Assembly (NCBI GenBank): GCA_030156945.1
Contig: JASGLT010000002.1
Span: 1-64,000, forward strand
DNA: 64,000 nucleotides
Reading direction: 5' to 3'
Source of the DNA: Thermococcaceae archaeon
GTDB lineage: Archaea; Methanobacteriota_B; Thermococci; Thermococcales; Thermococcaceae
A model generated the notes under the pieces. The model was given only the letters and a program-made list of their open reading frames with translations. It was not told the origin of the DNA and made no database searches. Every line of letters starts with the position of its first letter. The stretch's first letter is position 1. Shown in pieces: positions 19,299-28,186 of the stretch. Position numbers and translations under genes: made by a program.

Positions 19299-21371
19299 TC
19301 AAAGTCCCCCGCCCTCTGCAGGCCGGGAAGAGCCTTCGACAGTCTCCTCTTCCTTCTTTGGAAGCCCACCTGGGCGTTTTGCTTTTTTCTTTTCGAGGGC
19401 TTTTCTGAGCTTCTCCGAGTCGTTCCAGTACTTGAACGCCGCCCCTCCGAATACGACCGTCAGTACTATGAATAGTATGGCCAAAACCTTCCAGGTGTTT
19501 GTTTTGGGAGGTATGTAGGTCTTGGTTATGTTCATGAGCTCTTCGGCGAGAGGCTGGGATTCGTTGCCGAGTGAGGCAAGAGTTCTGTTGACGTACTCGG
19601 GTAGCTCATCCGGTGTGGGCCAGACTTTAACTTCTTTCTCAATTATCACCGGCGGGATGCTGTTGATCGTGAGCAGGTTGCCGAGGTAGAGGGTGTGCTC
19701 GTTTCCAATCGGGTCGACGTAGGTGAGGAAGCCTTCCACGTTGGTTAGGTTCTCGCCGAGCACCGTAAAGTCAGCCACGATGTTCTTTGAATCCTTGGCC
19801 TTTAAAGTGCCGAATTTTATCTCCGTCGGCCCGTCGAGGGAGTCTCCTATATTGAGGTGAAGCGTGACGTTGTTTACAAATTCGTACTCTGGATCGCTTC
19901 CTGAGGCTTTTATCGACAGCTTCATCTTTATGGAGTCTCCCTTGGAGGCCGTTACGTATTTAGCCCAGGTTCCGTTGTAGGCAAGGGCCCCAACTTCAAG
20001 TTGGGGAATTCCGTACACAGTTATTCCCCCAAGGGCCCCAGAGGATGCACTCTTTTCCTTGCCGCTCAGAAGGCTCTTGTCGTCGTAGTAGGTAACCACC
20101 GCCTTTCCGATGTCGTAGCTCCCCACCCTGGTCGGCTTAAGAACGTATACGAGGGCAGGCATGTTGCTGAAAGCTGGAAGACTCTTTATGTTCCAGCTCT
20201 TGGTGCTGCTAACCAGCTCGAAGCCGTCGGGAATCGGGGCGGCAACGTTTATGTCGTACGCGTCACCCCGTCCGCTGTTCTGAACGTTTATGGCCACGAC
20301 AAGGTAATCCCCGATGAGAAGTTTTTTCGGAAGGGCGTCGATTGTGGCTTTTATCTCGGCCTCTCTGGTTGGTGGAGAAACCTGAACATCCTCTGGGCCG
20401 TAGACCTGGATTTTTGCCCTGTTGTAACTTGGCTCGGCCGTTGTAACGGTAAACTTCACGGGTGTGCCCGTTATGGTCTTGCTCTGGCCTACTGAAAGGA
20501 GGTACTCTCCGAGCTTTTCCTTGGCCTTCCAAACTTCCACTCCAACCTTTGTGGAGCTTACGGAAACGAGCTTGATTCCGTAGTTGGTGTTGTTGTACTT
20601 TACGGTCAGGCTTTCTCCCTTGTAGAGGAGGCCTTCGTGGATTAGGCAGTTACATGATGTTGTGGGCTTTGGAGTTGGGGTTGTCCCCCCGCCTGAGCTT
20701 GACTTGTGCTCTATCTTTATCGAAGTAGTCGCGACCTTGGGCATGTAGAAGTCGACGGTGGCACTCGTTGACGTTGTTTTATTCAGGTAGACGTAGACGA
20801 AGTTCTCATAAGAGTAATCACTGGAAATCTTGTAGGTTATTCCCCTGCCCTCCCCCGGTTTTAGGGTGAAAGTATACGGGGTGGTTGATGTAGGCGTTGT
20901 GGCGCTGAACTTCGCGGAACCATTGTCTATGGAGACAAGTTTTACCTTAACGTTCCCAGTGAGGGTTGCAGTTCCTCCCTTGTTTATTACCTTCCTTGAG
21001 ACTTTCACAAGGGGAGATTCTATTGTGACGAGGAGGGTGGGAGTGCCTCCTGAGTTCCATATAACGATGTTAAACCTCATTACGGGGTTTTCAGTGTTGG
21101 GATAATAGCCATATTCGTTTTCCTTTAGGGTTAATTTCTTTGTTCCTTGAGGTCCCGATACTTGAATGATTGCGCTGGTCCAAGTTACGGCATCTATGTC
21201 CTGAATTTCAACTTGGTAACTCCCGAAAATTATTTTGTCCCCCATGACCACCTGTATTCCCGTAAGCGATGCCCATGGTAGTTCTGGAGCAGCCTTTGCA
21301 GTCTTCTCCATTAATCCGAGCTGGGCAGAAACCAGGATTAAAGCCAGAGCCAGTGCAAATGCTCTTTTCAT
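19299..21371 (-). CDS. Secreted, membrane-anchored surface protein with beta-sandwich repeats
   Basis: The 690-residue protein has a signal peptide (about residues 1-28), a Thr/Ser-rich stretch around 230-240, a C-N-C pair near 243, and Ig-like or CARDB-like segments in the middle (S-G-R-G-D-A-Y-D-I-N-V-A-A-P-I-P-D-G-F near 370). A single membrane span lies at about 632-655, followed by a lysine-rich cytoplasmic tail. The architecture is that of archaeal cell-surface proteins of the COG1361 type. The ligand or partner is unknown. It is upstream of pth, with its own AT-rich promoter region. Confidence 0.7.
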   Translation of the reverse strand: MKRAFALALALILVSAQLGLMEKTAKAAPELPWASLTGIQVVMGDKIIFGSYQVEIQDIDAVTWTSAIIQVSGPQGTKKLTLKENEYGYYPNTENPVMRFNIVIWNSGGTPTLLVTIESPLVKVSRKVINKGGTATLTGNVKVKLVSIDNGSAKFSATTPTSTTPYTFTLKPGEGRGITYKISSDYSYENFVYVYLNKTTSTSATVDFYMPKVATTSIKIEHKSSSGGGTTPTPKPTTSCNCLIHEGLLYKGESLTVKYNNTNYGIKLVSVSSTKVGVEVWKAKEKLGEYLLSVGQSKTITGTPVKFTVTTAEPSYNRAKIQVYGPEDVQVSPPTREAEIKATIDALPKKLLIGDYLVVAINVQNSGRGDAYDINVAAPIPDGFELVSSTKSWNIKSLPAFSNMPALVYVLKPTRVGSYDIGKAVVTYYDDKSLLSGKEKSASSGALGGITVYGIPQLEVGALAYNGTWAKYVTASKGDSIKMKLSIKASGSDPEYEFVNNVTLHLNIGDSLDGPTEIKFGTLKAKDSKNIVADFTVLGENLTNVEGFLTYVDPIGNEHTLYLGNLLTINSIPPVIIEKEVKVWPTPDELPEYVNRTLASLGNESQPLAEELMNITKTYIPPKTNTWKVLAILFIVLTVVFGGAAFKYWNDSEKLRKALEKKKAKRPGGLPKKEEETVEGSSRPAEGGGL

Positions 21372-21433
21372 CTTTTCATCCTCCCAAATTTATAACCGTT
21401 ACAGGGTATGAAGATAAAAGGAGTATAAAGGCC

Positions 21434-22750
21434 TTACGGTGTCAGCCTCTTCCTGTCCCTCGGGAACAGGATGACTTCCCTGATGTTCGGAAGGTCGAGC
21501 ATCTGCTTGATGAGCCTCTCGGCGCCGAGCCCAAAGCCACCGTGTGGAGGCATGCCGTACCGGAAGGCCTTGAGGTAGAACTCGAAGCTTTCCGGATCGA
21601 GGCCCTTCTCCCTTATCTGCTCGACTAAAACGTCGTGTCTGTGCTCCCTCTGGCCGCCGGAGCTTATCTCCACGCCGCGGTACTCGAGGTCGAAGGCCCT
21701 GCATATCTCGGGCTTATTATCATACTTCATTATGTAGAACGGCTTGGCCTCGCTGGGGTACTGGTAGAGGAAGTAGAGCGGGGCGTTCTCGTTCTCCATC
21801 ATGTACTTTCCGAGAAGCCTCTCCCCCTCTGTGTCTATGTCCTCTCCCCAGGGAATCTCCTTGCCAAGCTCAGAGAGGATTTCAAGGGCCTTATCGTAAG
21901 TTAGGCGCGGGAACGGAAGTTTGGGTTCCTCAAGTTCAAAGTTGAGTATCTCGAGCTCCTTAGCGTTGTGCTCGCGGACGTAGTTAATCGCGTGGGCAAC
22001 AAGCCTCTCGAGGAGCTCCATAACTTCTTCTTCGTTCTCTATGAAAGCCATCTCGCTGTCAATACTCCACGCCTCGTTTAAGTGGCGCGTTGTGTTGTGC
22101 TCCTCGGCCCTGAATATCGGTGCTATCTCGTAGACCCTGTCGAGACCGCTCGCCATCATTATCTGCTTGTAGAGCTGCGGGCTCTGGGCGAGAAAGGCGT
22201 CCTCCTCGAAGTACTTCATGGGGAAGAGCTCCGTCCCACCCTCGGTGGCGGTAGCGATTATCTTTGGAGTGTGAATCTCAATGAAGCCGTTCTCGTGGAA
22301 GAAGTCCCTCACCGCTTTGAAGACGCTTGAGCGTATCTTGAATATGGCCATGACTTCTGGCCTTCTCAAGTCCATGAAGCGGTTGTCCAATCTGGTGTCG
22401 AGCTCGGCCTTGACCTTTCCTGTCGGATCGAGCGGAAGGGGAGTTTCAGCCCTGTTGAGCACCACTATCTTCTCGGGCAGAATCTCGAAGCCCAGCTTGG
22501 CTTTGGGGGTGAAGTTGACTACCCCCTCAACCGCTACGACGTCCTCGCTCCTGAGCTTTGGAATGAGCTTGAAGAGCTCTGGATCAACCTTCTTTTTGGG
22601 CGCGGTTATCTGGACGATTCCATCCCGGTCCCGTATCCAGAGAAACTTTATGCCCCCGAGGTCCTTGACTTCCCAGACCCAGCCAGCGACTTTAACCTTC
22701 TGGCCGTTCAACTCCTCAGTAATTTCGCTTGAGTAGTGCGTCCTGTACAT
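21434..22750 (-). CDS. aspS: Aspartyl-tRNA synthetase
   Basis: The 438-residue class IIb synthetase charges tRNA-Asp. The N-terminal OB-fold anticodon-binding domain spans about 1-100. The catalytic domain shows motif 2 around [11 protein letters not shown] and motif 3 G-F-G-L-G-A-E-R-L. The length equals the known Thermococcus enzyme. The ATG at 22750 gives the normal family start; the longer open frame upstream adds 28 unrelated residues. A TTTAAAAG box lies about 30 bases before the start. Confidence 0.95.
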   Translation of the reverse strand: MYRTHYSSEITEELNGQKVKVAGWVWEVKDLGGIKFLWIRDRDGIVQITAPKKKVDPELFKLIPKLRSEDVVAVEGVVNFTPKAKLGFEILPEKIVVLNRAETPLPLDPTGKVKAELDTRLDNRFMDLRRPEVMAIFKIRSSVFKAVRDFFHENGFIEIHTPKIIATATEGGTELFPMKYFEEDAFLAQSPQLYKQIMMASGLDRVYEIAPIFRAEEHNTTRHLNEAWSIDSEMAFIENEEEVMELLERLVAHAINYVREHNAKELEILNFELEEPKLPFPRLTYDKALEILSELGKEIPWGEDIDTEGERLLGKYMMENENAPLYFLYQYPSEAKPFYIMKYDNKPEICRAFDLEYRGVEISSGGQREHRHDVLVEQIREKGLDPESFEFYLKAFRYGMPPHGGFGLGAERLIKQMLDLPNIREVILFPRDRKRLTP

Positions 22751-22820
22751 GGCAACCCCCAGAAAGAGTCGTGGGCACCTTTTAAAGGTATTCGTGCAGG
22801 GAATATGGAAACGCGACATT

Positions 22821-24074
22821 TCAACAACGAACATAACAGCTCTTGGCGAACTCCCTGAAGCTGCTGAATACCTCTGGCTTGAACTCCACGGGTTTTAGCC
22901 TCACTTCGGTGAGCTTTCCGACGGGAGTGGCTTTAAAGCAGGCCTCACCGTTAGCGTACGCCCTGAAAACCGTGCACTCGCTTTCTTTCACCCCAGGATT
23001 CCAGTCAAGGACAGCGGGAGGTTCCCCTTCGGGTCGAATTGACGCGATGAACGCTTCCCCGATTCCCCAGAGAGCTCCACCCCCCACGAGAACGTGTTCA
23101 TCCGCCAAAACTGTTCTCAGTCCACCGTTCATTTTCAGCTTTAGCCTTTCTCCCCACAAGGGTTCTCCTGTGGAGCCAATTCCGGCCAGCTCAAAATCTT
23201 CCATGGCGAGAACTAGATCACCGCTGGGGCTTACCGCAATGTCGACGGCTTCCATCCCAGGAAATCTCAGCCCCCACTCAGGTTCCCCCTCGCCGTCCAG
23301 GCGGATGGCCCAGGCATCGTGGCGGGACTTTATTGGAACGTAGGTTTTCCCGACCACCACGGGATCACCCTCAGGGGTCAGCACGATTTCAACGGCCTTT
23401 TCCAGGCTCTCCGTCCCGTACGTCTTCCCCAGAAGAACATCACCCTCGTTATCGAGCCAGAGGAGCCACGCGTTCGATGGGCCTTCGCTGAAGCTGTATG
23501 TGTAGCCCGCAACCACTATTCTCCCTTCTCTGTCGATAGTTACGGACTCCGCCCCGTCCCACAGCTTGCCGCCGTAGGTTCCCCACCAGGTGAAGTTCCC
23601 ATCTCCGTCGAGCCTTAGAACCAGGGCGTCGCTGACCCCAGCGCCGAAGCTTCTTGTTTCGCCGACAACTACGGCCCCACCGTCTCTTGTCGTCGTGAGG
23701 GCATTGAAGCTATCGAGCACACCTCCGTTAAACCTCCTGCCCCACAGGAAGTTCCCATTACCATCGAATTTGAGGATCACCCCAAGCATCATGGTGCGGG
23801 GTTCATTCGTTACTCCCACCAATACCACTTCCCCGTTACCAGTGACTTCAGCATCGGTTATGGTTACCCACGGGATGATCCTAAACCACTTGAGGCTTCC
23901 ATCCCTTCCGAGCCTTGCCACGAAGCCTCCACTGAGGATTACCCTGCGTGGGCCATATTCGGCCAAGAAATGCACCTCTTTCTCTGCCACTCCCGCAGCA
24001 ATCACGTCTCCGCCCCGTGTGAGGGAGATAGATACCACTCCGCCCTTCCAGTAGGTTTTCGCCCACTCAATCAT
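22821..24074 (-). CDS. Cytosolic beta-propeller protein in the toxin operon
   Basis: The 417-residue protein consists of about seven repeats of the type G-x-x-V-V-V-G-x-T followed by D-A-x-x-L-R-L-D-x-x-G, the blade signature shared with the secreted protein at 40225. It has no signal peptide (it begins M-I-E-W-A-K-T-Y) and ends with a cysteine-containing segment (C-Y-V-R-C). It overlaps the candidate immunity gene upstream by eight bases. Its role in the operon is unknown; binding of the toxin or its target is conceivable but not shown. Confidence 0.7.
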   Translation of the reverse strand: MIEWAKTYWKGGVVSISLTRGGDVIAAGVAEKEVHFLAEYGPRRVILSGGFVARLGRDGSLKWFRIIPWVTITDAEVTGNGEVVLVGVTNEPRTMMLGVILKFDGNGNFLWGRRFNGGVLDSFNALTTTRDGGAVVVGETRSFGAGVSDALVLRLDGDGNFTWWGTYGGKLWDGAESVTIDREGRIVVAGYTYSFSEGPSNAWLLWLDNEGDVLLGKTYGTESLEKAVEIVLTPEGDPVVVGKTYVPIKSRHDAWAIRLDGEGEPEWGLRFPGMEAVDIAVSPSGDLVLAMEDFELAGIGSTGEPLWGERLKLKMNGGLRTVLADEHVLVGGGALWGIGEAFIASIRPEGEPPAVLDWNPGVKESECTVFRAYANGEACFKATPVGKLTEVRLKPVEFKPEVFSSFREFAKSCYVRC

Positions 24075-24705
24075 CCTCCCCCACCAGCCTTGCGTTCAGT
24101 TCAAGGTACAGCTTCCACAAGTACTCGGGGTCGTCAAGCTCTGGACAGACCTCCTCAATAATGGGTGCTACCTCCGTTAAGAACCTCTTAGAGAGCACTA
24201 AAACGTCCTCCACGAACTCCAAAAATGGAACCTCGAATGTCCCCCTGTGTGTTTTCCTGGCATCCTCGCAGTCGCTCCATCCGAGAAGCTCGTTGAGGTA
24301 GTGAATCCTCATCCTTTCCCCGATGAGCTCAAAAAACACTGTGGTAACCCCTTGGTCCGCAAAGAGGCTCGTCTGGTATAGCTTTGTGCTGTCCCCTACT
24401 TTGAAGCCCAGCTTTCTTGCCTCCCTTCTGGGATACGCCATCTCCCCCCGCTCGTCAAAGTCGGGATCGAGAAAGGAGATGCAGAGATCGAGGAGATCCT
24501 GAAACATGCCGTGGAGGTTTGTATCCATCATCACGGGAGTGCATCCCGAGGATTTGAATATTCCGCCGATGATCAGCCTTCCATCAATTCTCATCAGGGT
24601 CGGGATAGGGGATGGAAAACACGTGGGGGCGTTGGGATCCACGTCAATTTCTATGTGCTTCCCGACGAGCCTAATGGGCTTTAAACTTCCGAGCCACCAG
24701 CTCAC
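24067..24705 (-). CDS. Candidate immunity protein, second paralogue
   Basis: The 212-residue protein is a paralogue of its upstream neighbour. Both share a Y-x-N-E-L-L motif, a cysteine, a basic T-H-R-G or K-H-K-G, then E-F-V-E-D-V-L-x-x-S and A-P-I-I-E near the C-terminus. No catalytic motif or signal peptide is visible. Tandem paralogues directly after a secreted toxin-like gene are typical of immunity genes in polymorphic toxin loci. The function is inferred from position. Confidence 0.6.
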   Translation of the reverse strand: MSWWLGSLKPIRLVGKHIEIDVDPNAPTCFPSPIPTLMRIDGRLIIGGIFKSSGCTPVMMDTNLHGMFQDLLDLCISFLDPDFDERGEMAYPRREARKLGFKVGDSTKLYQTSLFADQGVTTVFFELIGERMRIHYLNELLGWSDCEDARKTHRGTFEVPFLEFVEDVLVLSKRFLTEVAPIIEEVCPELDDPEYLWKLYLELNARLVGEDD

Positions 24706-24726
24706 AGAACCACCCCCCAGAGTCCC

Positions 24727-25344
24727 TCAGCAGAATCCTGACTCTCTATACAACATTTCAACCTCGCGATAGAACTTTTGAAGGAAGTCGTAATCATCAG
24801 GTTCTTCCCCATGCTCTAGCCTGATTTTCTCAATAATTGGAGCATACTTTTCCAAGTACTCCCTGCTGATTTCCAGAACGTCCTCAACGAACTCTCTAAG
24901 CGGGAGTTCAACGACACCCTTGTGCTTGCCCCCGTATTCGGGACAATTGGTGAATTCAAGGAGCTCATTGTGATAGTAAATTCTCGCAATTCGTCCGGTA
25001 GAGCAAGCATAGTAAATACTGTTCCTCTCAACACCCCGATACACCACAACCTCATCCCCTTTTAATCTGAATCCCGCCTCCTCCGCATTCATTCTCTCAA
25101 ACCTAGTTAGTGCCTTCACATGCGGATGCTCTGGCTGTAAAAAGTAATAACAAGCAGTCAATAAATGTTCAAAAAAACCGTAAACATTGCTCTCATCTCC
25201 TTCGAGTTTTCCCTTCCAGCAAGCCCCCACGAGTATGCGGTTTTTTAGCATAAAAACTAAAGAGAACGGGTCTGGAGAGGGCACGTACTCCGTCCAGACC
25301 CTCACAAACATGTGTTTACCCCGCACATCAAAATACTCGATCAT
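24727..25344 (-). CDS. Candidate immunity protein, first paralogue
   Basis: The 205-residue cytosolic protein starts in ATGA overlap with the toxin-like gene, so the two are translationally coupled. It shares Y-H-N-E-L-L, K-H-K-G, E-F-V-E-D-V-L and A-P-I-I-E with the next gene. Base composition is unusual: 19 of 60 bases at 25141-25200 are G or C, against 34 of 60 at 26041-26100 in the N-terminal part of the toxin gene. That drop fits arrival of a toxin tip with its immunity gene. I do not recognise a named immunity family. Confidence 0.65.
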   Translation of the reverse strand: MIEYFDVRGKHMFVRVWTEYVPSPDPFSLVFMLKNRILVGACWKGKLEGDESNVYGFFEHLLTACYYFLQPEHPHVKALTRFERMNAEEAGFRLKGDEVVVYRGVERNSIYYACSTGRIARIYYHNELLEFTNCPEYGGKHKGVVELPLREFVEDVLEISREYLEKYAPIIEKIRLEHGEEPDDYDFLQKFYREVEMLYRESGFC

Positions 25345-26756
25345 CCCTTAACCCTCCATCCAAGGTACCTGTTATACTCCCACACAGCACTACCCTTCAC
25401 CGGATACACCGTCTTCAGGACGAATTCACCCTTTTCGAACCTGAACTCCAGCTGAACAACATCAACCCCATCAACATGCAATCCAAGCTTCTTAAGATCC
25501 ACTGGAATCCCAAAGTTCCTGTTGGGCACCCCATTCTTAAAGAATTCTTTTTGATAATCTGGGTCCTTGAGGGCTCTTTCTACTACCTCATCAAGGAACT
25601 CTCTAAGCTCACTTTCATCCTTGAAGACTTTTGGAAGCTGAACAACCCTTCCAGTTTCGGGATCGATGATTTTCTGACCTAAAGGCCAGAAAGTAGTAAC
25701 GGGCTTTCTTGGACTCGTCATTTCATATCCCCACACATGCCTTAGGAAGGCATGGAGAAGTCCGCCCTTCTCGAGTTCAGCTCCCTTCTCAAGGACTACT
25801 TTGTACCTATTTCCGCTGTTACTGACTGCGAAGGATGAAGACTTCTCTGCAAACTTCTTAACCCCTTCCTTTATCTCCTTTATCGTCGCGCCGTGCTTGA
25901 CCGTCTCCTCGACGGCCTCCTTTGAAACTCCAGCCCTGACGAGGTCATCGAGGGCCTTCGCGGCATCGTCGCCATGCTTTACTATGTCGTCGAATATGTG
26001 GGCGAACCTCTCCTTGGCCCTGACGACCCCATCACCAACCTCCTCAACGAGGTCGAGGCGCTTCAGCGTGCTGTAGAGCTTTCCAGGAACCTCAACGAGT
26101 TCATCACCGTGCCTTAGCACGCCTACCAGCTCATCGCCCTCCATAGCTAGGCTGAAAACGAACACCGAACCAGCGGCGACGGTGCACTTTATCGAGTCCT
26201 CTCCGTAGTCGGAACATGCATTATAGGCATCGTAGGCGTCCCAGAGTGCAAATCCAACCGAAACTATTGCCCCGATGATAACTGGAATTGGGACGAGCTG
26301 CGGTCTTATCTCTCCGTCTCCCCAGGAATAAGTGGTCGTATAGCCCGTCGAGAAGACCCTCGGTGCGGATTGTGGCTCTAGCCTCACCCACGAGCTCATG
26401 AAGATCCCGTTTCCAGATGTGATGCGCAGTTTGACGTAAACTGGCTCCCGGACGTTGAGGAAAACCGCAACCTTCTTGCCCAAGGGCTTCAGCCGGCCGA
26501 GGCTGACTTGCTCTGTGATGGTTCTCCCGTCACTGCTGATGAACACGGTGCCGTAGCCGGAGAGGCAGTTGGGCGGAACGTCCCATGTTACGACCGCGAT
26601 GTTGCCGGTCTGTTCAACGCCGTCGAGGCGGATTGGGTAGGCCCCTGAGCTCGCTCCAAAGATGGAAAGCCCTGACCACGGCAGGGAAACGGCGGAGACT
26701 CCGGGCAGCGTCAGCAAGAGCAGGAGAACCAGCACCCCAACCATCCGGCGGTTCAT
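25341..26756 (-). CDS. Putative secreted polymorphic toxin with BECR-like RNase tip
   Basis: The 471-residue protein has a signal peptide (1-22), a beta-rich region to about 150, a hydrophobic pre-toxin-like region at 157-205 (I-G-A-I-V-S-V-G-F-A-L-W-D-A-Y-D-A), a helical linker to about 310, and a C-terminal domain of some 155 residues. That domain has H335, R339 and H340 in H-A-F-L-R-H, then T-T-F-W-P at 354-358 and a terminal K-T-V-Y-P at 448-452. This resembles the BECR-fold RNase toxins (barnase, EndoU, colicin D/E5, RelE). The ATG at 26756 follows GGAGGTGA. The start of the next gene overlaps its stop. Family assignment is by motif memory and needs a profile search. Confidence 0.6.
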   Translation of the reverse strand: MNRRMVGVLVLLLLLTLPGVSAVSLPWSGLSIFGASSGAYPIRLDGVEQTGNIAVVTWDVPPNCLSGYGTVFISSDGRTITEQVSLGRLKPLGKKVAVFLNVREPVYVKLRITSGNGIFMSSWVRLEPQSAPRVFSTGYTTTYSWGDGEIRPQLVPIPVIIGAIVSVGFALWDAYDAYNACSDYGEDSIKCTVAAGSVFVFSLAMEGDELVGVLRHGDELVEVPGKLYSTLKRLDLVEEVGDGVVRAKERFAHIFDDIVKHGDDAAKALDDLVRAGVSKEAVEETVKHGATIKEIKEGVKKFAEKSSSFAVSNSGNRYKVVLEKGAELEKGGLLHAFLRHVWGYEMTSPRKPVTTFWPLGQKIIDPETGRVVQLPKVFKDESELREFLDEVVERALKDPDYQKEFFKNGVPNRNFGIPVDLKKLGLHVDGVDVVQLEFRFEKGEFVLKTVYPVKGSAVWEYNRYLGWRVKG

Positions 26757-26799
26757 CCATTCACCTCCAGATGGTTTCAACAATGGATGAATAATCCAG

Positions 26800-26807
26800 T
26801 TTTAAAA
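26800..26807 (-). promoter_or_regulatory. TATA box of the toxin operon
   Basis: TTTTAAAA lies about 47 bases upstream of the toxin start codon on the minus strand. A start site about 25 bases downstream of it leaves a leader of some 20 bases that contains the GGAGGTGA ribosome site. Confidence 0.5.
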
Positions 26808-26944
26808 GAATTTTGTAAACTTAAAGTTGGAAACAAAAGTAGAAGCCGCTATGGGGTGCGAGATAATGCCACCAGAATCATCTCACATCGAGGGAAGAAA
26901 CTCAAAAGCAAAGTGCCAAAAACAGGGGAGAACAGAAAAGAGCA

Positions 26945-27457
26945 TCAAACAAAGGATATCCTAACTTCCTTGCCCGTTATCTGACTGAGGATGCTCTCAA
27001 GAACTTCTGGCTTCTCTGGAAGCTTTTTCTTGTCCCTTCCAAAGACGAGGATCTTGTAGTCCCTCTCTCCTCCGGCCTTGTAGACAACATTGACGCCAAA
27101 GACTCCAGCAGGATAGAACAGGTCAGAGGCCAGCTTCTTCAGCTCGTTCGGGTTTTCCGCCTTCATGCCCTCGATAACTCTAACGCGCTTTCCAAGCTCC
27201 CTTATCAGGGCTTTGATGTTCTTTCCACCTTTGCCGATGACCACGGGCACGTCCCCTTCTCCCACCATAATGACCACGAGATCTCCAGCCTCTACAGCCT
27301 TCTTAAACTCTATATCCACATCCCCAAGGAGCTTGTAAAGGAGCCTTGAAACCTTAACATCAAGCTCTGAAATTATTCCTTCTTGAAGTTTTTTCTCATC
27401 AGCGGGGCACAGAATGTCTTCACTTTTTAGACACACCTCACAGATGGGCGCCTTCAT
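26945..27457 (-). CDS. KH-domain RNA-binding protein with N-terminal cysteine knuckle
   Basis: The 170-residue protein begins with C6-x2-C9 and C17, a likely metal-binding knuckle. It continues with a KH domain whose loop is V-V-I-G-K-G-G-K-N-I-K near 90-100, and a second degenerate KH-like half. It resembles archaeal NusA-like or KH-domain RNA-binding proteins. The target RNA is unknown. It is transcribed separately from the toxin operon downstream. Confidence 0.75.
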   Translation of the reverse strand: MKAPICEVCLKSEDILCPADEKKLQEGIISELDVKVSRLLYKLLGDVDIEFKKAVEAGDLVVIMVGEGDVPVVIGKGGKNIKALIRELGKRVRVIEGMKAENPNELKKLASDLFYPAGVFGVNVVYKAGGERDYKILVFGRDKKKLPEKPEVLESILSQITGKEVRISFV

Positions 27458-27565
27458 ATTCTCACCTCCTCGCCTCTAAAAATGACATTAATGGGGCTAA
27501 CCCTTAATTTAGGAAGGCATTTAAAAACCTTATTATCTCAAAGAATCCCAAAATTCCAAAGGGCA

Positions 27566-28186
27566 CTAAAGCTCTCCTTCGATCTCTTTCCTTATCCTCT
27601 CAATGAACTCTTCCGTGAACCTGTGTCTCTCTTCAGCCATCTTTTTAGCCGTCTCCGTGTACATAAGATCCTTGAGCTTCAGAATCTTTTCCTCGAAATG
27701 TTGTAAGGAGTCCTCAATGCTCCTTCCATGCTCTCCCGAGTACATAAAGACCCTCGCGACTCCAATGGCTCCTATGGCGTCGAGTTTATCAGCGTCGCTT
27801 AGAATCTTTGCCTCAAGGGTCCTCGGCTCAGGCCCCCTGGAAAAGCGATGGGCTTCTATTGCGTGGGCTATGCTCTCAATCTTTTCTTCGGAGTACCCCA
27901 GGCTCTTCAGGTATCTCCTGGCTATTCGAGCACCTTCCTTTGCATGGTCTTCAACTTTTCCAGCACTTTCAAGTGGCCGGGCAATGTCATGAAGAAGTGC
28001 CGCAAGGGCCAGAACTTCGAGGTCTGCCCCCTCTTCCTTTCCTATGTGCATGCAAAGGTTGAAAACCCTCTCAACGTGGCTGAAGCCATGAGTCCCCTCC
28101 CTCTCAAAGAATTCCCTGGCAAATTCAAAGGTACGTTTTATGGTCTCCAGGGCCCTCTTGTCACTTATGAACTCCTCAACCCTCAT
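27566..28186 (-). CDS. HD-domain phosphohydrolase
   Basis: The 206-residue protein carries the HD metal-binding set: H37 in G-F-S-H-V-E-R-V, H66-D67 in L-L-H-D-I-A-R-P, and a later aspartate in S-D-A-D-K-L-D-A-I-G-A. Proteins of this kind cleave phosphate esters, often of nucleotides. It overlaps the DUF4392 gene upstream by four bases and is the last gene of a tightly packed four-gene operon. Confidence 0.85.
   Translation of the reverse strand: MRVEEFISDKRALETIKRTFEFAREFFEREGTHGFSHVERVFNLCMHIGKEEGADLEVLALAALLHDIARPLESAGKVEDHAKEGARIARRYLKSLGYSEEKIESIAHAIEAHRFSRGPEPRTLEAKILSDADKLDAIGAIGVARVFMYSGEHGRSIEDSLQHFEEKILKLKDLMYTETAKKMAEERHRFTEEFIERIRKEIEGEL

Noticed and set aside
22751-22834. Longer AspRS start at 22834
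   Set aside because: The extra 28 residues overlap the propeller gene and are absent from the family.
26787-26944. Small gene or RNA upstream of the toxin operon
   Set aside because: The plus-strand frame has no ribosome site and no recognisable sequence; the gap otherwise holds the toxin TATA box.
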